Shown piece by piece: positions 8,272 through 16,724 of a stretch of 64,000 nucleotides of DNA. Made by a program: the position numbers and the translations under genes. This stretch comes from an uncultured Collinsella sp. (lineage in GTDB: Bacteria; Actinomycetota; Coriobacteriia; Coriobacteriales; Coriobacteriaceae). Positions within the stretch are counted from its first letter, which is position 1; every line of letters starts with the position of its first letter. The notes below the pieces were generated by a model. The model was not told the DNA's origin. It made no database searches and saw nothing but the letters and a program-made list of their open reading frames with translations. The stretch is taken from NCBI GenBank assembly GCA_905194675.1, contig CAJJTG010000002.1, positions 47,868-111,867 of the forward strand, given 5' to 3'.

Positions 8272-8757
8272 ATGAGTGCCGCAAGCAAAAAGAGCAAGAC
8301 GAAGCAGCTCAAGGAGCGTTGGGAAAACGGCGAGCTCGACTGCGGGGCGATGACGCCCGAGTTTATCAAGGGACTCAGTCCCCGCGAGCTGGGCATGCTG
8401 GGCGAGCTGATCACCATCGACTACTTTAACGAGCGCGGCTACACCTTGCTGGAGCAGGGTTATCGTTGCACCGAGGGCGAGGCCGATCTGGTGCTGCTCG
8501 ATGAGCTCGACGATGTCGTGGTGATGGCCGAGGTCAAGACCAGACGCGTTGCACTGGATTGCAGCACGCGGGTCTTTCCCGAGGAGGCCGTGGACGCTCA
8601 AAAGCAACGCCGCTACCGCCGCATCGCAAGTTGCTATCTCATGGAGCATTATCCGCTCAAGGCGATTCGCTTCGATGCCGTGGGTGTCACCATTCGTGGC
8701 GGGCATATCGCTGAGATCGAGCATCAGTACAACGCGTTCGATTGGCAGGTGTCGTGA
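8272..8757 (+). CDS. yraN: YraN/UPF0102 family endonuclease-like protein
   Basis: Small protein (161 aa) of the UPF0102 family, with a restriction-endonuclease-like fold: GELITIDYFNERGYTLLEQGYRC, then GEADLVLLDE and VVMAEVKTRR give the E...D...ExK catalytic pattern. The cellular role of the family is unsettled, but it is commonly encoded next to comM/dprA, as here, suggesting DNA processing. It has about 40 residues of lysine-rich N-terminal extension. ATG 8272 follows AAGGAG (8261-8266). The TGA stop overlaps the comM ATG by one base, so the two are translationally coupled. It is the first gene after the candidate competence box. Confidence 0.85.
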   Translation: MSAASKKSKTKQLKERWENGELDCGAMTPEFIKGLSPRELGMLGELITIDYFNERGYTLLEQGYRCTEGEADLVLLDELDDVVVMAEVKTRRVALDCSTRVFPEEAVDAQKQRRYRRIASCYLMEHYPLKAIRFDAVGVTIRGGHIAEIEHQYNAFDWQVS

Positions 8758-10280
8758 TGGCGTTCGAGACGTTTGCCGTTCACGCGGCCTGCATCCGTGG
8801 CGTCGAGGCGATTCACGTCACGGTCGAGGTCTCGCTTGCCGGTGGTGTTCCGGGCATCCAAATGCTTGGCATTCCGAGTATGGAGGTGATGGAGTCACGC
8901 GGTCGTATTCGCTGCGCGATGCGCTCCGCCGGGTTCGAGATCCCACGCTCGGGCATTACGGTCAACCTAGCGCCCGGCGATATTCGCAAGACCGGTAGCG
9001 GCTTTGATCTGCCCATCGCCATCGCGGTTCTGGCGGCCGATGGGCAGATTCCCCGTGACAACCTCGATCGCTGCCTTATCGCCGGCGAGCTCGGCTTGGA
9101 CGGTACGGTGCTTCCCGTCAAGGGCGAGGTGGCGTTTCAGCTATTGGCGCGTGATATGGGGCTGTCCTTTATCGCCGGCAGGTCCGATCAGCATGTGCCG
9201 CTCGCGGGCGTGGATTGTGGATTCATCGATCATTTGTCTCAGCTTGCCCATGGCATGGGCGAGGCGGCTCGGCACTATCTGGATTCCGAGGGCGTCGAGG
9301 CGACCTTTGAGCCCGAGCTCGACTATGCCGACGTACTGGGGCAGGAAGTCGCTAAACGCGGCATGGCGCTTGCGGCGGCAGGAGAACTCGGCTTGCTCAT
9401 GATTGGGTCCCCGGGATCGGGCAAGACGATGCTTGCGCGCCGTATGACCGGCATCCTGCCCGAGCTTTCCATTGAGGATCAGCAGGAGGCGCTGTGCATC
9501 CATTCGGTCTTGGGCGAGAACATCGATGGCTTATTGGCAGGTCATCGGCCGTTTCGAAGCCCCCATCACAGTATTTCAACGGCGGGTCTCATTGGCGGAG
9601 GACGCCCGGTGCATCCGGGTGAGATCAGCCTGGCTCATGGCGGCGTGCTCTTTTTGGACGAGCTTGCCGAGTTTCCCACGGGTGTGCTGCAGACGCTGCG
9701 TCAGCCCATCGAACGCGGCTATGTGAGGATCGTACGCGTCGACGGGGCCTTTACCTTCCCGTCGCGCTTTCAGCTGCTGGCCGCGAGCAATCCCTGCCCC
9801 TGCGGCTTTTTGGGCGATCGCGAGGTGCCATGCCGCTGCTCGGCATCGATGGTGGAGCGCTATCGGGCAAAGCTGCGCGGTCCTTTAGCCGACCGTATCG
9901 ACATGATGATCGATGTGACCCGTCCCGACCCCCAAGTGATTATCGAGGGTGCGGAGGGTATGTCGTCGGCCGAGTTGCGTGACTACGTTGTGCGCGGTCG
10001 CGCCTTTCGCGCCTGGCGCGAGTCCCGTATGGACGATGCGGATGCCGAGGTCGAGGATGACGAGACGCGGTCCATTGACGGCGTCGTTTCGACCTTTGAG
10101 CTCGATGATGCGGCGGAGAAGTGTGTGCTCGGCCTGTCGAAGCGCACGCATCTCACGGGCCGCGGCATCGTGCGCCTGGTGCGTATCGCACGTACCATCG
10201 CCGATGTCGCCGAGAGCGAGCAGGTGACGCAGGATCACGTGCTCGAGGCGGCGATGTACCAGGGAAGGAGGGACCAATGA
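8757..10280 (+). CDS. comM: YifB/ComM family Mg-chelatase-like AAA+ ATPase
   Basis: Hexameric-helicase-type AAA+ ATPase related to magnesium chelatase; ComM promotes branch migration during integration of transformed DNA in Gram-negative species. The 507-residue product has the N-terminal Lon-protease-like ChlI domain (AACIRGVEAIHVTVEVSLAGGVPGIQMLG), Walker A GSPGSGKT (around residue 225), Walker B VLFLDELAEF, and the ASNPCPCGFLGD cysteine-rich block, followed by the C-terminal chelatase domain with THLTGRG. The start ATG 8757 overlaps the yraN stop (TGATG). It ends overlapping dprA, all consistent with a natural-transformation operon. Confidence 0.93.
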   Translation: MAFETFAVHAACIRGVEAIHVTVEVSLAGGVPGIQMLGIPSMEVMESRGRIRCAMRSAGFEIPRSGITVNLAPGDIRKTGSGFDLPIAIAVLAADGQIPRDNLDRCLIAGELGLDGTVLPVKGEVAFQLLARDMGLSFIAGRSDQHVPLAGVDCGFIDHLSQLAHGMGEAARHYLDSEGVEATFEPELDYADVLGQEVAKRGMALAAAGELGLLMIGSPGSGKTMLARRMTGILPELSIEDQQEALCIHSVLGENIDGLLAGHRPFRSPHHSISTAGLIGGGRPVHPGEISLAHGGVLFLDELAEFPTGVLQTLRQPIERGYVRIVRVDGAFTFPSRFQLLAASNPCPCGFLGDREVPCRCSASMVERYRAKLRGPLADRIDMMIDVTRPDPQVIIEGAEGMSSAELRDYVVRGRAFRAWRESRMDDADAEVEDDETRSIDGVVSTFELDDAAEKCVLGLSKRTHLTGRGIVRLVRIARTIADVAESEQVTQDHVLEAAMYQGRRDQ

Positions 10281-11212
10281 TGGCCGAGGGGACCTTCGAA
10301 CTGCATCCAGGTGACGCGTTGTATCCAGAGTCCGTTTTGGAGCTATCTGATGTACCCCAGACGCTCTTTGTGCGCGGCAACCCCGAGGTGCTTTCGACGC
10401 CTGCGCTCTCCATCATCGGCGCGCGCAAGGCCTCTCCGTATGGTCTTGCCGTGGCAGAGCTTGCGGCAAAGGTGGCGGTCGAGGCGGGAGTGACGGTTGT
10501 TTCGGGCGGCGCGGTCGGTTGTGACCAGGCCTCGGGTTGGGCTGCGGTCAACGCCGGCGGCAAACACGTCGTGGTGCTAGGGACGGGCGCCGACGTGGTT
10601 TACCCGCGTTCGAGCGCGGGGCTTATTACTCGCACGCTCGATACGGGCGGCGCGATCGTGTCGATCTCTCCGTGGGGCATGGGTCCGCGCAAGTTTGCCT
10701 TTCCGCGCCGCAATCGCGTGATCGCGGCCCTGTCGCAAGCCCTCTTTGTATCCGAGGCGGGTATGCCTTCCGGGACGTTTTCTACAGCCGAGGCTGCTAT
10801 GGATTTGGGGCGCGAACTTCTTGCCGTGCCGGGGTCGATCCTATCGCCCGAGTCGCGTGGCACGAATTACCTCATTGCGAACGGTGCCTGCTGCATCATC
10901 GACGAGGAATCTATCGAGATGGCTATCTCACGCATCTACGGCACCCTGCGCTACTCGCGCCCCGATGCTCCCGGCATTGCCGACCTGGATCCAACGCAGC
11001 AGACCGTGATGCATGCGCTCATCGCCTCTCCGCTCAAGGTCGATGACATTGCGGCGCTCGTCTCGCTCGATGCCGTCGGCGTACTTAAACTCCTGGGTTC
11101 GCTTGAGCTCGAGGGCCTTATCGAGCGCATGATGGATGGAAGGTATGCGCCCTCCAAGTTTGCTCTTCACGCCCAGACACCCTTCGGTCACAATGGAAAA
11201 CATGTCAATTAG
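10277..11212 (+). CDS. dprA: DNA-processing protein DprA
   Basis: Binds incoming single-stranded DNA and loads RecA during transformation. The Rossmann-like DprA domain is complete: SIIGARKASPYGL, VVSGGAVGCDQASGWAAVNAGGKHVVVLGTGADVVYP, and PRRNRVIAALSQALFVSEAG...GRELLAVPGSI...GTNYLIANGA. A winged-helix C-terminus (VMHALIASPLKVDDIAALVSLDAVGVLKLLGSLELEGLIER) follows. At 311 aa it is short, with almost no N-terminal helical domain before residue 40. It starts at ATG 10277 or 10280 (tandem ATGs) after AAGGAGG, overlapping the comM stop. topA, which follows dprA in many Firmicutes, is absent. Confidence 0.94.
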   Translation: MMAEGTFELHPGDALYPESVLELSDVPQTLFVRGNPEVLSTPALSIIGARKASPYGLAVAELAAKVAVEAGVTVVSGGAVGCDQASGWAAVNAGGKHVVVLGTGADVVYPRSSAGLITRTLDTGGAIVSISPWGMGPRKFAFPRRNRVIAALSQALFVSEAGMPSGTFSTAEAAMDLGRELLAVPGSILSPESRGTNYLIANGACCIIDEESIEMAISRIYGTLRYSRPDAPGIADLDPTQQTVMHALIASPLKVDDIAALVSLDAVGVLKLLGSLELEGLIERMMDGRYAPSKFALHAQTPFGHNGKHVN

Positions 11213-11226
11213 AAAGGTGTTTGCAG

Positions 11227-12564
11227 ATGCTGTTTGATCAGGTGACGGTTGTCGGTGGCGGTCTGGCGGGTTCGGAGTGCGCGATTCAGCTGGCAGACCG
11301 CGGGTTTGCCGTAAAGCTGCGCGAGATGCGCCCCCAGGTGAGCTCCCCGGCCCACCATACCGATCACCTGGCAGAGCTCGTCTGTTCCAATTCGTTTAAA
11401 TCGACCCGTCCGGACTCTGCGGCGGGCTTGTTAAAGGCCGAGCTTGAGCGCATGGGTTCAGTCCTGCTCGATTGCGCCCATCGCGCGGCTGTTCCCGCCG
11501 GTGGCGCCTTGGCGGTCGACCGCGTCAAGTTTTCCGAGCTTGTCGAGGCCGAGGTTGCCGCCCGTCCCAATATCGAGGTCGTGCACGGCGAGGTCACGCA
11601 GATTCCCGAGGGCCACGTGGTCATTGCCGCGGGCCCGCTGTGTTCACCGGCGCTGAGCGAAGAGGTCATGAAGCTCGTCGGTGGCGACGCCCTTGCGTTC
11701 TTCGATGCCGCGGCGCCGATCGTCGATGCCTCCACGCTCGATATGGACGTGCTGTTTTCGCAGTCGCGCTACGAGGAGCAGGGGAGCGGCGACTATCTCA
11801 ACGCTCCGCTCAACAAGGAGGAGTACGAGGCCTTTATCGAGGCACTTACCACGGCCGACCGCGTGGTGCTCAAAGACTTTGAGGGCGGCGATCTGTTTCA
11901 GGCCTGCCAACCTGCCGAGGAAGTTGCGCGCACCGGCAAGGACGCCATTCGCTTTGGCGCCATGAAGCCCGTCGGCCTCACCGACCCGCGTACCGGACGT
12001 CGCCCTTGGGCGGCGATTCAGCTGCGTGCCGAGAACAAGGAGAAGACCGCCTATAACCTGGTGGGCTTCCAGACCAACCTGACCTTTGGCGAGCAGAAGC
12101 GCGTCTTCCATATGGTGCCGGGCCTGGAGAACGCTGAGTTCTTCCGCTACGGTGTCATGCACCGCAATACCTTTGTCGACGCCCCGCACGTGCTCGATGG
12201 CACCTTTGCCGTGCCTGGTACCGGCGTGCGCCTGGCCGGTCAGATCACCGGCACCGAGGGGTACATGGAAGCCGTGGCGACCGGTCTGCTCGCGGCGCTC
12301 AACACCTATGCCGAGGCTATCGGCGCCGCGGGCGTCGAGTTGCCCCGCGTGGGCGCCCTGGGCGCGCTCGTGGGCTATGCGACCGATCCTGCCACCGTGG
12401 GCTACCAGCCCATGCATGTCAACTTTGGCCTGGTGCCGCCACTCGAGGATGGTAAGCGCCGCAGCAAGCGCGACCGCTACCAGGCCTATGCGGACCGTGC
12501 GCTCGAGGCCCTTGATGCCTATCTGGCCACTCGCCCCGATCTGTTTGGAGGCGACCGGTCATAG
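11227..12564 (+). CDS. trmFO: tRNA (uracil-54-C5)-methyltransferase, folate/FAD-dependent
   Basis: Makes ribothymidine at position 54 of tRNA using methylenetetrahydrofolate and FAD. The product (445 aa) starts with the FAD-binding VTVVGGGLAGSECAIQLADRGF and has family segments ELVCSNSFKST (with catalytic Cys), FEGCMP-like ACQPAEEVARTGKDAIRFGAMKPVGLTDPRTG, VGFQTNLTFGEQKRVFHMVPGLENAEFFRYGVMHRNTF and LAGQITGTEGYMEA. ATG 11227 is favoured over TTG 11221, because AAAGG at 11213-11217 gives better spacing. It follows dprA closely and overlaps the recombinase gene, matching the dprA-trmFO-xer order of Firmicutes. Confidence 0.94.
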   Translation: MLFDQVTVVGGGLAGSECAIQLADRGFAVKLREMRPQVSSPAHHTDHLAELVCSNSFKSTRPDSAAGLLKAELERMGSVLLDCAHRAAVPAGGALAVDRVKFSELVEAEVAARPNIEVVHGEVTQIPEGHVVIAAGPLCSPALSEEVMKLVGGDALAFFDAAAPIVDASTLDMDVLFSQSRYEEQGSGDYLNAPLNKEEYEAFIEALTTADRVVLKDFEGGDLFQACQPAEEVARTGKDAIRFGAMKPVGLTDPRTGRRPWAAIQLRAENKEKTAYNLVGFQTNLTFGEQKRVFHMVPGLENAEFFRYGVMHRNTFVDAPHVLDGTFAVPGTGVRLAGQITGTEGYMEAVATGLLAALNTYAEAIGAAGVELPRVGALGALVGYATDPATVGYQPMHVNFGLVPPLEDGKRRSKRDRYQAYADRALEALDAYLATRPDLFGGDRS

Positions 12565-13481
12565 CCTTTGACCTGTACGACACCGTCGACTCGTTTATCG
12601 CCTATATCGCACGTGTCGAGGGGCTTTCTCCCAATACGGTGACGGCCTATGGCTCGAGGCTGGAGCGCTTTGCTGCCTGGTGCGAGCGCGAGGCTATCGA
12701 TGCTTTCGCTGCCGACGTGCGCACCATTCGTCGCTATCTTGCCGAGCTTTCGCGTGAGCAGGTGGCTCCCCGAACGCTTGCGGCGCATCTGTCGGCTATC
12801 CGATCGCTCTATCGATGGATGGCTGCCGAGGGGGTCGTGGAGGGCGATGCAGTCTCGGCGATCGCATCGCCCAAGCTGCCGCGTGACCTGCCGGGCGTCC
12901 TTACGACCAAGCAGGTCGAGGCGCTGCTCAAGACGCCTGATACCTCAACACCCGCGGGACTGCGCGATGCGGCGATGCTCGAGCTGCTCTATGCCTCGGG
13001 CGCCCGTATCTCAGAGCTCGCAGCACTCAATGTGGAGTCCATTGCGTGGTCCGAACGCACGCTGCGCCTGTGGGGCAAGGGGAGCAAAGAACGTATCGTC
13101 CCTCTGTATCGTCGTGCGCTCGAGGCGACGCGTCTCTATATTGAGGAGGGGAGGCCGGAGTTGCTCGCTCAGGCAAAGCGTCGTGACCCCGCTACCGGGC
13201 CGCATCCGCTGCTTATATCGGCGCGCGGTAATCGCATGAGTGCCGCCATGCTCAGGCGGCGGTTTCATATGCTGGCGACGCTCGCCGGCATTCCGGCCGA
13301 CATCGCCCCGCATGCGATGCGCCATACCTTTGCGACCGACTTGCTCGAGGGCGGCGCGGACCTGCGCTCGGTTCAAGAGCTGCTAGGTCATGCGAGCCTG
13401 TCCACGACGCAGATCTACACGCATCTCACACCCGATCGGCTTAAGCGGGCTGTGGCTCAAGCCCATCCCCGCGGCGAATAG
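12561..13481 (+). CDS. XerC/XerD-type tyrosine recombinase, probable ATA start
   Basis: Site-specific recombinase, likely resolving chromosome dimers at dif. All catalytic residues are visible: Arg in ASGARISEL, Lys in GKGSKERIVPL, HAMRH (His-x-x-Arg), and LGHASLSTTQIYTHL (His and nucleophile Tyr). The N-terminal SAM-like domain FIAYIARVEGLSPNTVTAYGSRLERF starts before the first in-frame ATG/GTG/TTG (GTG 12639 cuts it). GGAGG at 12547-12551 lies nine bases before ATA 12561, which overlaps the trmFO stop as ATAG, so ATA is the best start (306 aa, family-like). CTG 12573 is the alternative. Which of XerC or XerD it is cannot be told. Confidence 0.88.
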   Translation: MAFDLYDTVDSFIAYIARVEGLSPNTVTAYGSRLERFAAWCEREAIDAFAADVRTIRRYLAELSREQVAPRTLAAHLSAIRSLYRWMAAEGVVEGDAVSAIASPKLPRDLPGVLTTKQVEALLKTPDTSTPAGLRDAAMLELLYASGARISELAALNVESIAWSERTLRLWGKGSKERIVPLYRRALEATRLYIEEGRPELLAQAKRRDPATGPHPLLISARGNRMSAAMLRRRFHMLATLAGIPADIAPHAMRHTFATDLLEGGADLRSVQELLGHASLSTTQIYTHLTPDRLKRAVAQAHPRGE

Positions 13482-13530
13482 TGGCTGGGACGTCCCGCGC
13501 CGCGCTCAGGTGTGTGGTTTTGATTGCGGG

Positions 13531-13559
13531 TTGGCAGGAAGATGCATTCCTGCTATCAT
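13531..13559 (+). promoter_or_regulatory. rpsB promoter with embedded inverted repeat
   Basis: -35 TTGGCA (13531-13536), 17-bp spacer, -10 TATCAT (13554-13559) preceded by TGC (extended -10). The spacer carries GCAGGAA (13534-13540) and TTCCTGC (13547-13553), a perfect 7-bp inverted repeat with a 6-bp gap, positioned to act as an operator. Confidence 0.75.
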
Positions 13560-13565
13560 TCATCG

Positions 13566-13700
13566 GGTTGCTTCACGGCAACAGGTTTTTATCACGCACG
13601 CGCGGCTACTTCATACCGTGGTGCCCGGGCTTTGGTAGCACATGTCCGGGTTGGTTTTGGAGGATGACCCCGCGCGGAGGCAAACCACAGGAGGTTTAAC
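13566..13700 (+). promoter_or_regulatory. Long leader of rpsB-tsf
   Basis: About 135 nt between the predicted transcription start and the rpsB ATG. It contains a small hairpin GTTGC (13567-13571)/GCAAC (13578-13582) followed by AGGTTTTT and G+C-rich segments further down, ending in the strong ribosome-binding site AGGAGG. Such a leader could host S2 autoregulation, but no known S2 motif was confirmed. Confidence 0.35.
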
Positions 13701-14429
13701 ATGGCTACCAAGATTAATATCCGCACCCTGCTCGAGGCCGGCTGCCACTTCGGTCACCAGACCCGTCGCTGGAACCCCAAGATGAAGCCGTTCATCTTCG
13801 GTGAGCGCAACGGCATCTACATCCTCGACCTCAAGCAGACTATCCTCGACGCCGACCAGGCCTACACCTTCGTCAAGAACGTCGCCAAGGGCGGCAACGT
13901 GCTGTTCGTCGGCACCAAGAAGCAGGCTCAGGAGGCCGTCAAGAACGCTGCTGAGCGCGCCAACATGCCTTACATCAACCAGCGTTGGCTCGGCGGCATG
14001 CTGACCAACTTCGTCACCATCCGCTCCCGCATCAACCGCATGGAGGAGCTCGAGGCCATGGTCGAGGACGGCCGCATGGCAGTGCTCCCCAAGAAGGAGC
14101 AGGCTGTTCTCGGCAAGGAGCTCACCAAGCTCCAGACCAACCTCGGTGGCGCCCGCGACATGAAGGGTCTGCCCCAGGCTCTCTTTGTCATCGACACCAA
14201 GCGCGAGGAGAACGCCATCAAGGAGGCTCAGCGCCTGAACATCCCCGTCGTCGCTCTGATCGACACCAACTCCGATCCCGACGAGGTCGAGTACGGCATC
14301 CCCTGCAACGATGACGCTATCTCTGCTGTCACCCTTATGTGCGAGCTCATGGCTGACGCCTGCCTCGCTGGCTCCGGCAAGGAGCAGGTCTCCGAGGCCG
14401 AGATGGCCGCTGAGCCCAAGGCCGAGTAA
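13701..14429 (+). CDS. rpsB: 30S ribosomal protein S2
   Basis: Small-subunit protein uS2 (242 aa), required for S1 binding and initiation. Diagnostic segments: [73 protein letters not shown], and [45 protein letters not shown]. It ends in an acidic tail typical of the family. ATG 13701 follows AGGAGG. It is the first gene of rpsB-tsf, 45 bp ahead of tsf, with a strong promoter upstream and a terminator after tsf. Confidence 0.98.
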   Translation: MATKINIRTLLEAGCHFGHQTRRWNPKMKPFIFGERNGIYILDLKQTILDADQAYTFVKNVAKGGNVLFVGTKKQAQEAVKNAAERANMPYINQRWLGGMLTNFVTIRSRINRMEELEAMVEDGRMAVLPKKEQAVLGKELTKLQTNLGGARDMKGLPQALFVIDTKREENAIKEAQRLNIPVVALIDTNSDPDEVEYGIPCNDDAISAVTLMCELMADACLAGSGKEQVSEAEMAAEPKAE

Positions 14430-14474
14430 ATCAGTCTTAGTTAATTCTTTTTCATCTCTTTGAAAGGAACCACA

Positions 14475-15344
14475 ATGGCCCAGATTACCGCCGCTATGGT
14501 CAAGCAGCTCCGCGAGATGACCGACTCCCCGATGATGGAGTGCAAGAAGGCTCTCGTCGAGGCTGACGGCGACATGGACGCCGCTGTCGACGTTCTTCGT
14601 AAGAACGGCCTCGCCAAGGCTGCCAAGAAGGCTGGCCGCGAGACCAACGAGGGCGCTGTAGCCGCGTTCGTCTCCGAGGATGGCAAGACCGGCGCTCTGC
14701 TCGAGCTCTCCTGCGAGACCGACTTCGTTGGCTCCAACGCCAAGTTCACCGGCTTTGCTTCCAAGGTCGCTGAGGTTGTCGCTACCACCGAGCCTGCCGA
14801 TGTCGACGCTCTGCTCGAGAAGCCGATGGGCGAGGAGACCGTTTCCTCCGAGCTCACCGAGATGATTCACATCATGGGCGAGAACATGAAGATCTCCCGC
14901 TTCGCTGCCCGCAAGGCCGAGAACGGCGCGCTCGCTTCTTACATCCACATGGGTGGTAAGATCGGCGTCCTCGTCGAGTTCGCCTTCGAGAAGGCCGAGA
15001 CCGCTCAGGCTGAGTCCTTCAAGACTTTCGCTCACGACGTTGCCCTTCAGGTTGCCGCCGTCGCCCCGATCTGCGCTACCCGCGATCAGGTTCCGACCGA
15101 GACCGTCGAGCACGAGAAGCAGATCTACATGGCTCAGGCTGCCGAGTCCGGCAAGCCCGAGGCTATCCAGGAGAAGATGGCTGTCGGCCGTCTGGAGAAG
15201 TTCTACAAGCAGTCCGTGCTCACCGAGCAGGAGTTCATCAAGGACAGCTCCCTCACCATCAAGAAGTACGCTGAGCAGGTCTCCAAGGAGCTCGGCGACA
15301 CCATTACCGTCGTTGCCTTTGACCGTCTGGTCCGTGGCGAGTAA
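14475..15344 (+). CDS. tsf: Elongation factor Ts
   Basis: Guanine-nucleotide exchange factor for EF-Tu (289 aa). The N-terminal UBA-like domain MVKQLREMTDSPMMECKKALVEADGDMDAAVDVLRKNGLAKAAKKAGR is followed by the dimerisation core with LLELSCETDFVGSNAKFTGFASKVA (TDFV motif) and HIHMGGKIGVLVEF. ATG 14475 follows GAAAGGA. It is co-transcribed with rpsB, as in most bacteria, and ends shortly before a strong terminator. Confidence 0.98.
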   Translation: MAQITAAMVKQLREMTDSPMMECKKALVEADGDMDAAVDVLRKNGLAKAAKKAGRETNEGAVAAFVSEDGKTGALLELSCETDFVGSNAKFTGFASKVAEVVATTEPADVDALLEKPMGEETVSSELTEMIHIMGENMKISRFAARKAENGALASYIHMGGKIGVLVEFAFEKAETAQAESFKTFAHDVALQVAAVAPICATRDQVPTETVEHEKQIYMAQAAESGKPEAIQEKMAVGRLEKFYKQSVLTEQEFIKDSSLTIKKYAEQVSKELGDTITVVAFDRLVRGE

Positions 15345-15367
15345 ATAAGCTCTTGTAGCTGGTAATG

Positions 15368-15402
15368 AGCAGGCTGTGGGTTTTACTCACAGCCTGCTTT
15401 TT
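15368..15402 (+). terminator. rpsB-tsf terminator
   Basis: Perfect 11-bp stem AGCAGGCTGTG (15368-15378)/CACAGCCTGCT (15388-15398), nine-base loop, then a T-tract. Confidence 0.93.
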
Positions 15403-15423
15403 CATGGCTCTTATCAGAGCCTT

Positions 15424-15432
15424 TGATATCAT
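15424..15432 (+). promoter_or_regulatory. Extended -10 promoter before pyrH
   Basis: TGA-TATCAT (TGn extended -10) between the tsf terminator and the pyrH ribosome-binding site AAAGGAGG; no good -35. It probably drives the long pyrH-to-proS operon. Confidence 0.5.
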
Positions 15433-15461
15433 ATTGAGAGTCTAATTAAAGGAGGATCGCT

Positions 15462-16184
15462 TTGTCCGACATCCGATATAAACGCGTGCTTCTTAAGCTT
15501 TCCGGCGAAGCACTGATGGGCGACGGCCAATATGGCATTGACCCCAAGGTTACCGACCATCTTGCCAAGCAGGTCAAGGAGCTGCTCGCCGTTGGCCATG
15601 AGGTCGGCGTCGTTGTCGGCGGCGGCAATATTTTCCGCGGCATGGCAGGCGCTGCCGGTGGCATGGAGCGTGCTCAGGCCGACTACATGGGCATGCTGGC
15701 AACCGTTATGAACGCGCTCGCCCTGCAGGATGCCTTCGAGCATAACGATGTTCCCTGCCGCGTGATGAGCGCTATCCAGATGAACGAGATCTGCGAGCCC
15801 TATATTCGCCGTCGCGCTATCAACCACCTTTCCAAGGGCAACGTTGTTATTTTTGCCGCCGGTTCGGGTAATCCGTACTTTACGACCGACACCGCCGCGG
15901 CTCTTCGTGCGTGCGAGATCGGCGCCGAGATTCTGATTAAAGCCACCAAGGTTGACGGCATCTACGACAAGGATCCCGTCAAGTGCGCCGATGCCGTCCG
16001 TTTTGACAAGATTACTTATCACGAGGTTCTCGTTCGCGGCCTGCAGGTTATGGATTCCACAGCTACGGCCCTGTGCCAGGATAACCGTATGCCTATTTTG
16101 GTCCTCAACATCGATGGCGAGGACACCGTCAAACGCGCGCTCGCGGGTGAGCCCGTCGGCACGCTCGTCTATCAGGAGGATTAA
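15462..16184 (+). CDS. pyrH: UMP kinase
   Basis: Phosphorylates UMP to UDP in pyrimidine nucleotide synthesis (240 aa, amino-acid-kinase family). Visible motifs: [36 protein letters not shown], and [38 protein letters not shown]. The TTG start at 15462 is well placed six bases after AAAGGAGG (15448-15455), and no in-frame ATG lies nearby. It heads the run pyrH-frr-uppS-cdsA-dxr-rseP-ispG-proS and is two bases from frr. Confidence 0.97.
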   Translation: MSDIRYKRVLLKLSGEALMGDGQYGIDPKVTDHLAKQVKELLAVGHEVGVVVGGGNIFRGMAGAAGGMERAQADYMGMLATVMNALALQDAFEHNDVPCRVMSAIQMNEICEPYIRRRAINHLSKGNVVIFAAGSGNPYFTTDTAAALRACEIGAEILIKATKVDGIYDKDPVKCADAVRFDKITYHEVLVRGLQVMDSTATALCQDNRMPILVLNIDGEDTVKRALAGEPVGTLVYQED

Positions 16185-16186
16185 GC

Positions 16187-16723
16187 ATGGCAGAGAACAT
16201 CACCGCCCATATGGACAAGTCGCTCGAGTCCCTCAAGCATAACTTCTCCAAGGTCCGTACCGGTCGCGCCAACGCCAACATTCTGTCCGACATCACCGTC
16301 GATTATTACGGTGTCCCCACGCCGGTCACGCAGGTTGCCGCCGTCAAGACCCCCGAGGCTCACATGCTGCTCATCGAGCCGTGGGACAAGGCCCTCATCA
16401 ACGCTATCGTCAAGGCCATCGGCGCTTCCGATCTGGGTATTACCCCCAACTCCGATGGCACCGTCGTTCGTCTTCCGTTCCCGGCTCCTACTGAGGAGCG
16501 CCGTCGCGAGCTCGTCAAGGAGTGCCGCGAGTACGCCGAGCAGGCCAAGGTGTCTATCCGTAACATCCGTCGCGACTTCAACAACAAGCTCGAGCGCGAT
16601 GAGGAGCTCACCGAGGACGATGTCCGTCGCGAGCAGGCCAAGGTCCAGAAGCACACCGATGAGTATGTCGCCAAGGTCGAGGAGCTTCTGAAGGAAAAAG
16701 AAGCCGAGGTCATGGAGATCTAA
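16187..16723 (+). CDS. frr: Ribosome recycling factor
   Basis: Splits post-termination ribosomes with EF-G. The 178-aa product carries the family blocks MDKSLESLKHNFSKVRTGRANANILSDITVDYYG, PWDKALINAIVKAIGASDLGITPNSDGTVVRLPFPAPTEERRRELVK and VSIRNIRRDFNNKLE. It is slightly shorter than the common 185 aa. ATG 16187 is two bases after the pyrH stop, and uppS begins one base after its TAA. Confidence 0.97.
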   Translation: MAENITAHMDKSLESLKHNFSKVRTGRANANILSDITVDYYGVPTPVTQVAAVKTPEAHMLLIEPWDKALINAIVKAIGASDLGITPNSDGTVVRLPFPAPTEERRRELVKECREYAEQAKVSIRNIRRDFNNKLERDEELTEDDVRREQAKVQKHTDEYVAKVEELLKEKEAEVMEI

Positions 16724-16724
16724 G

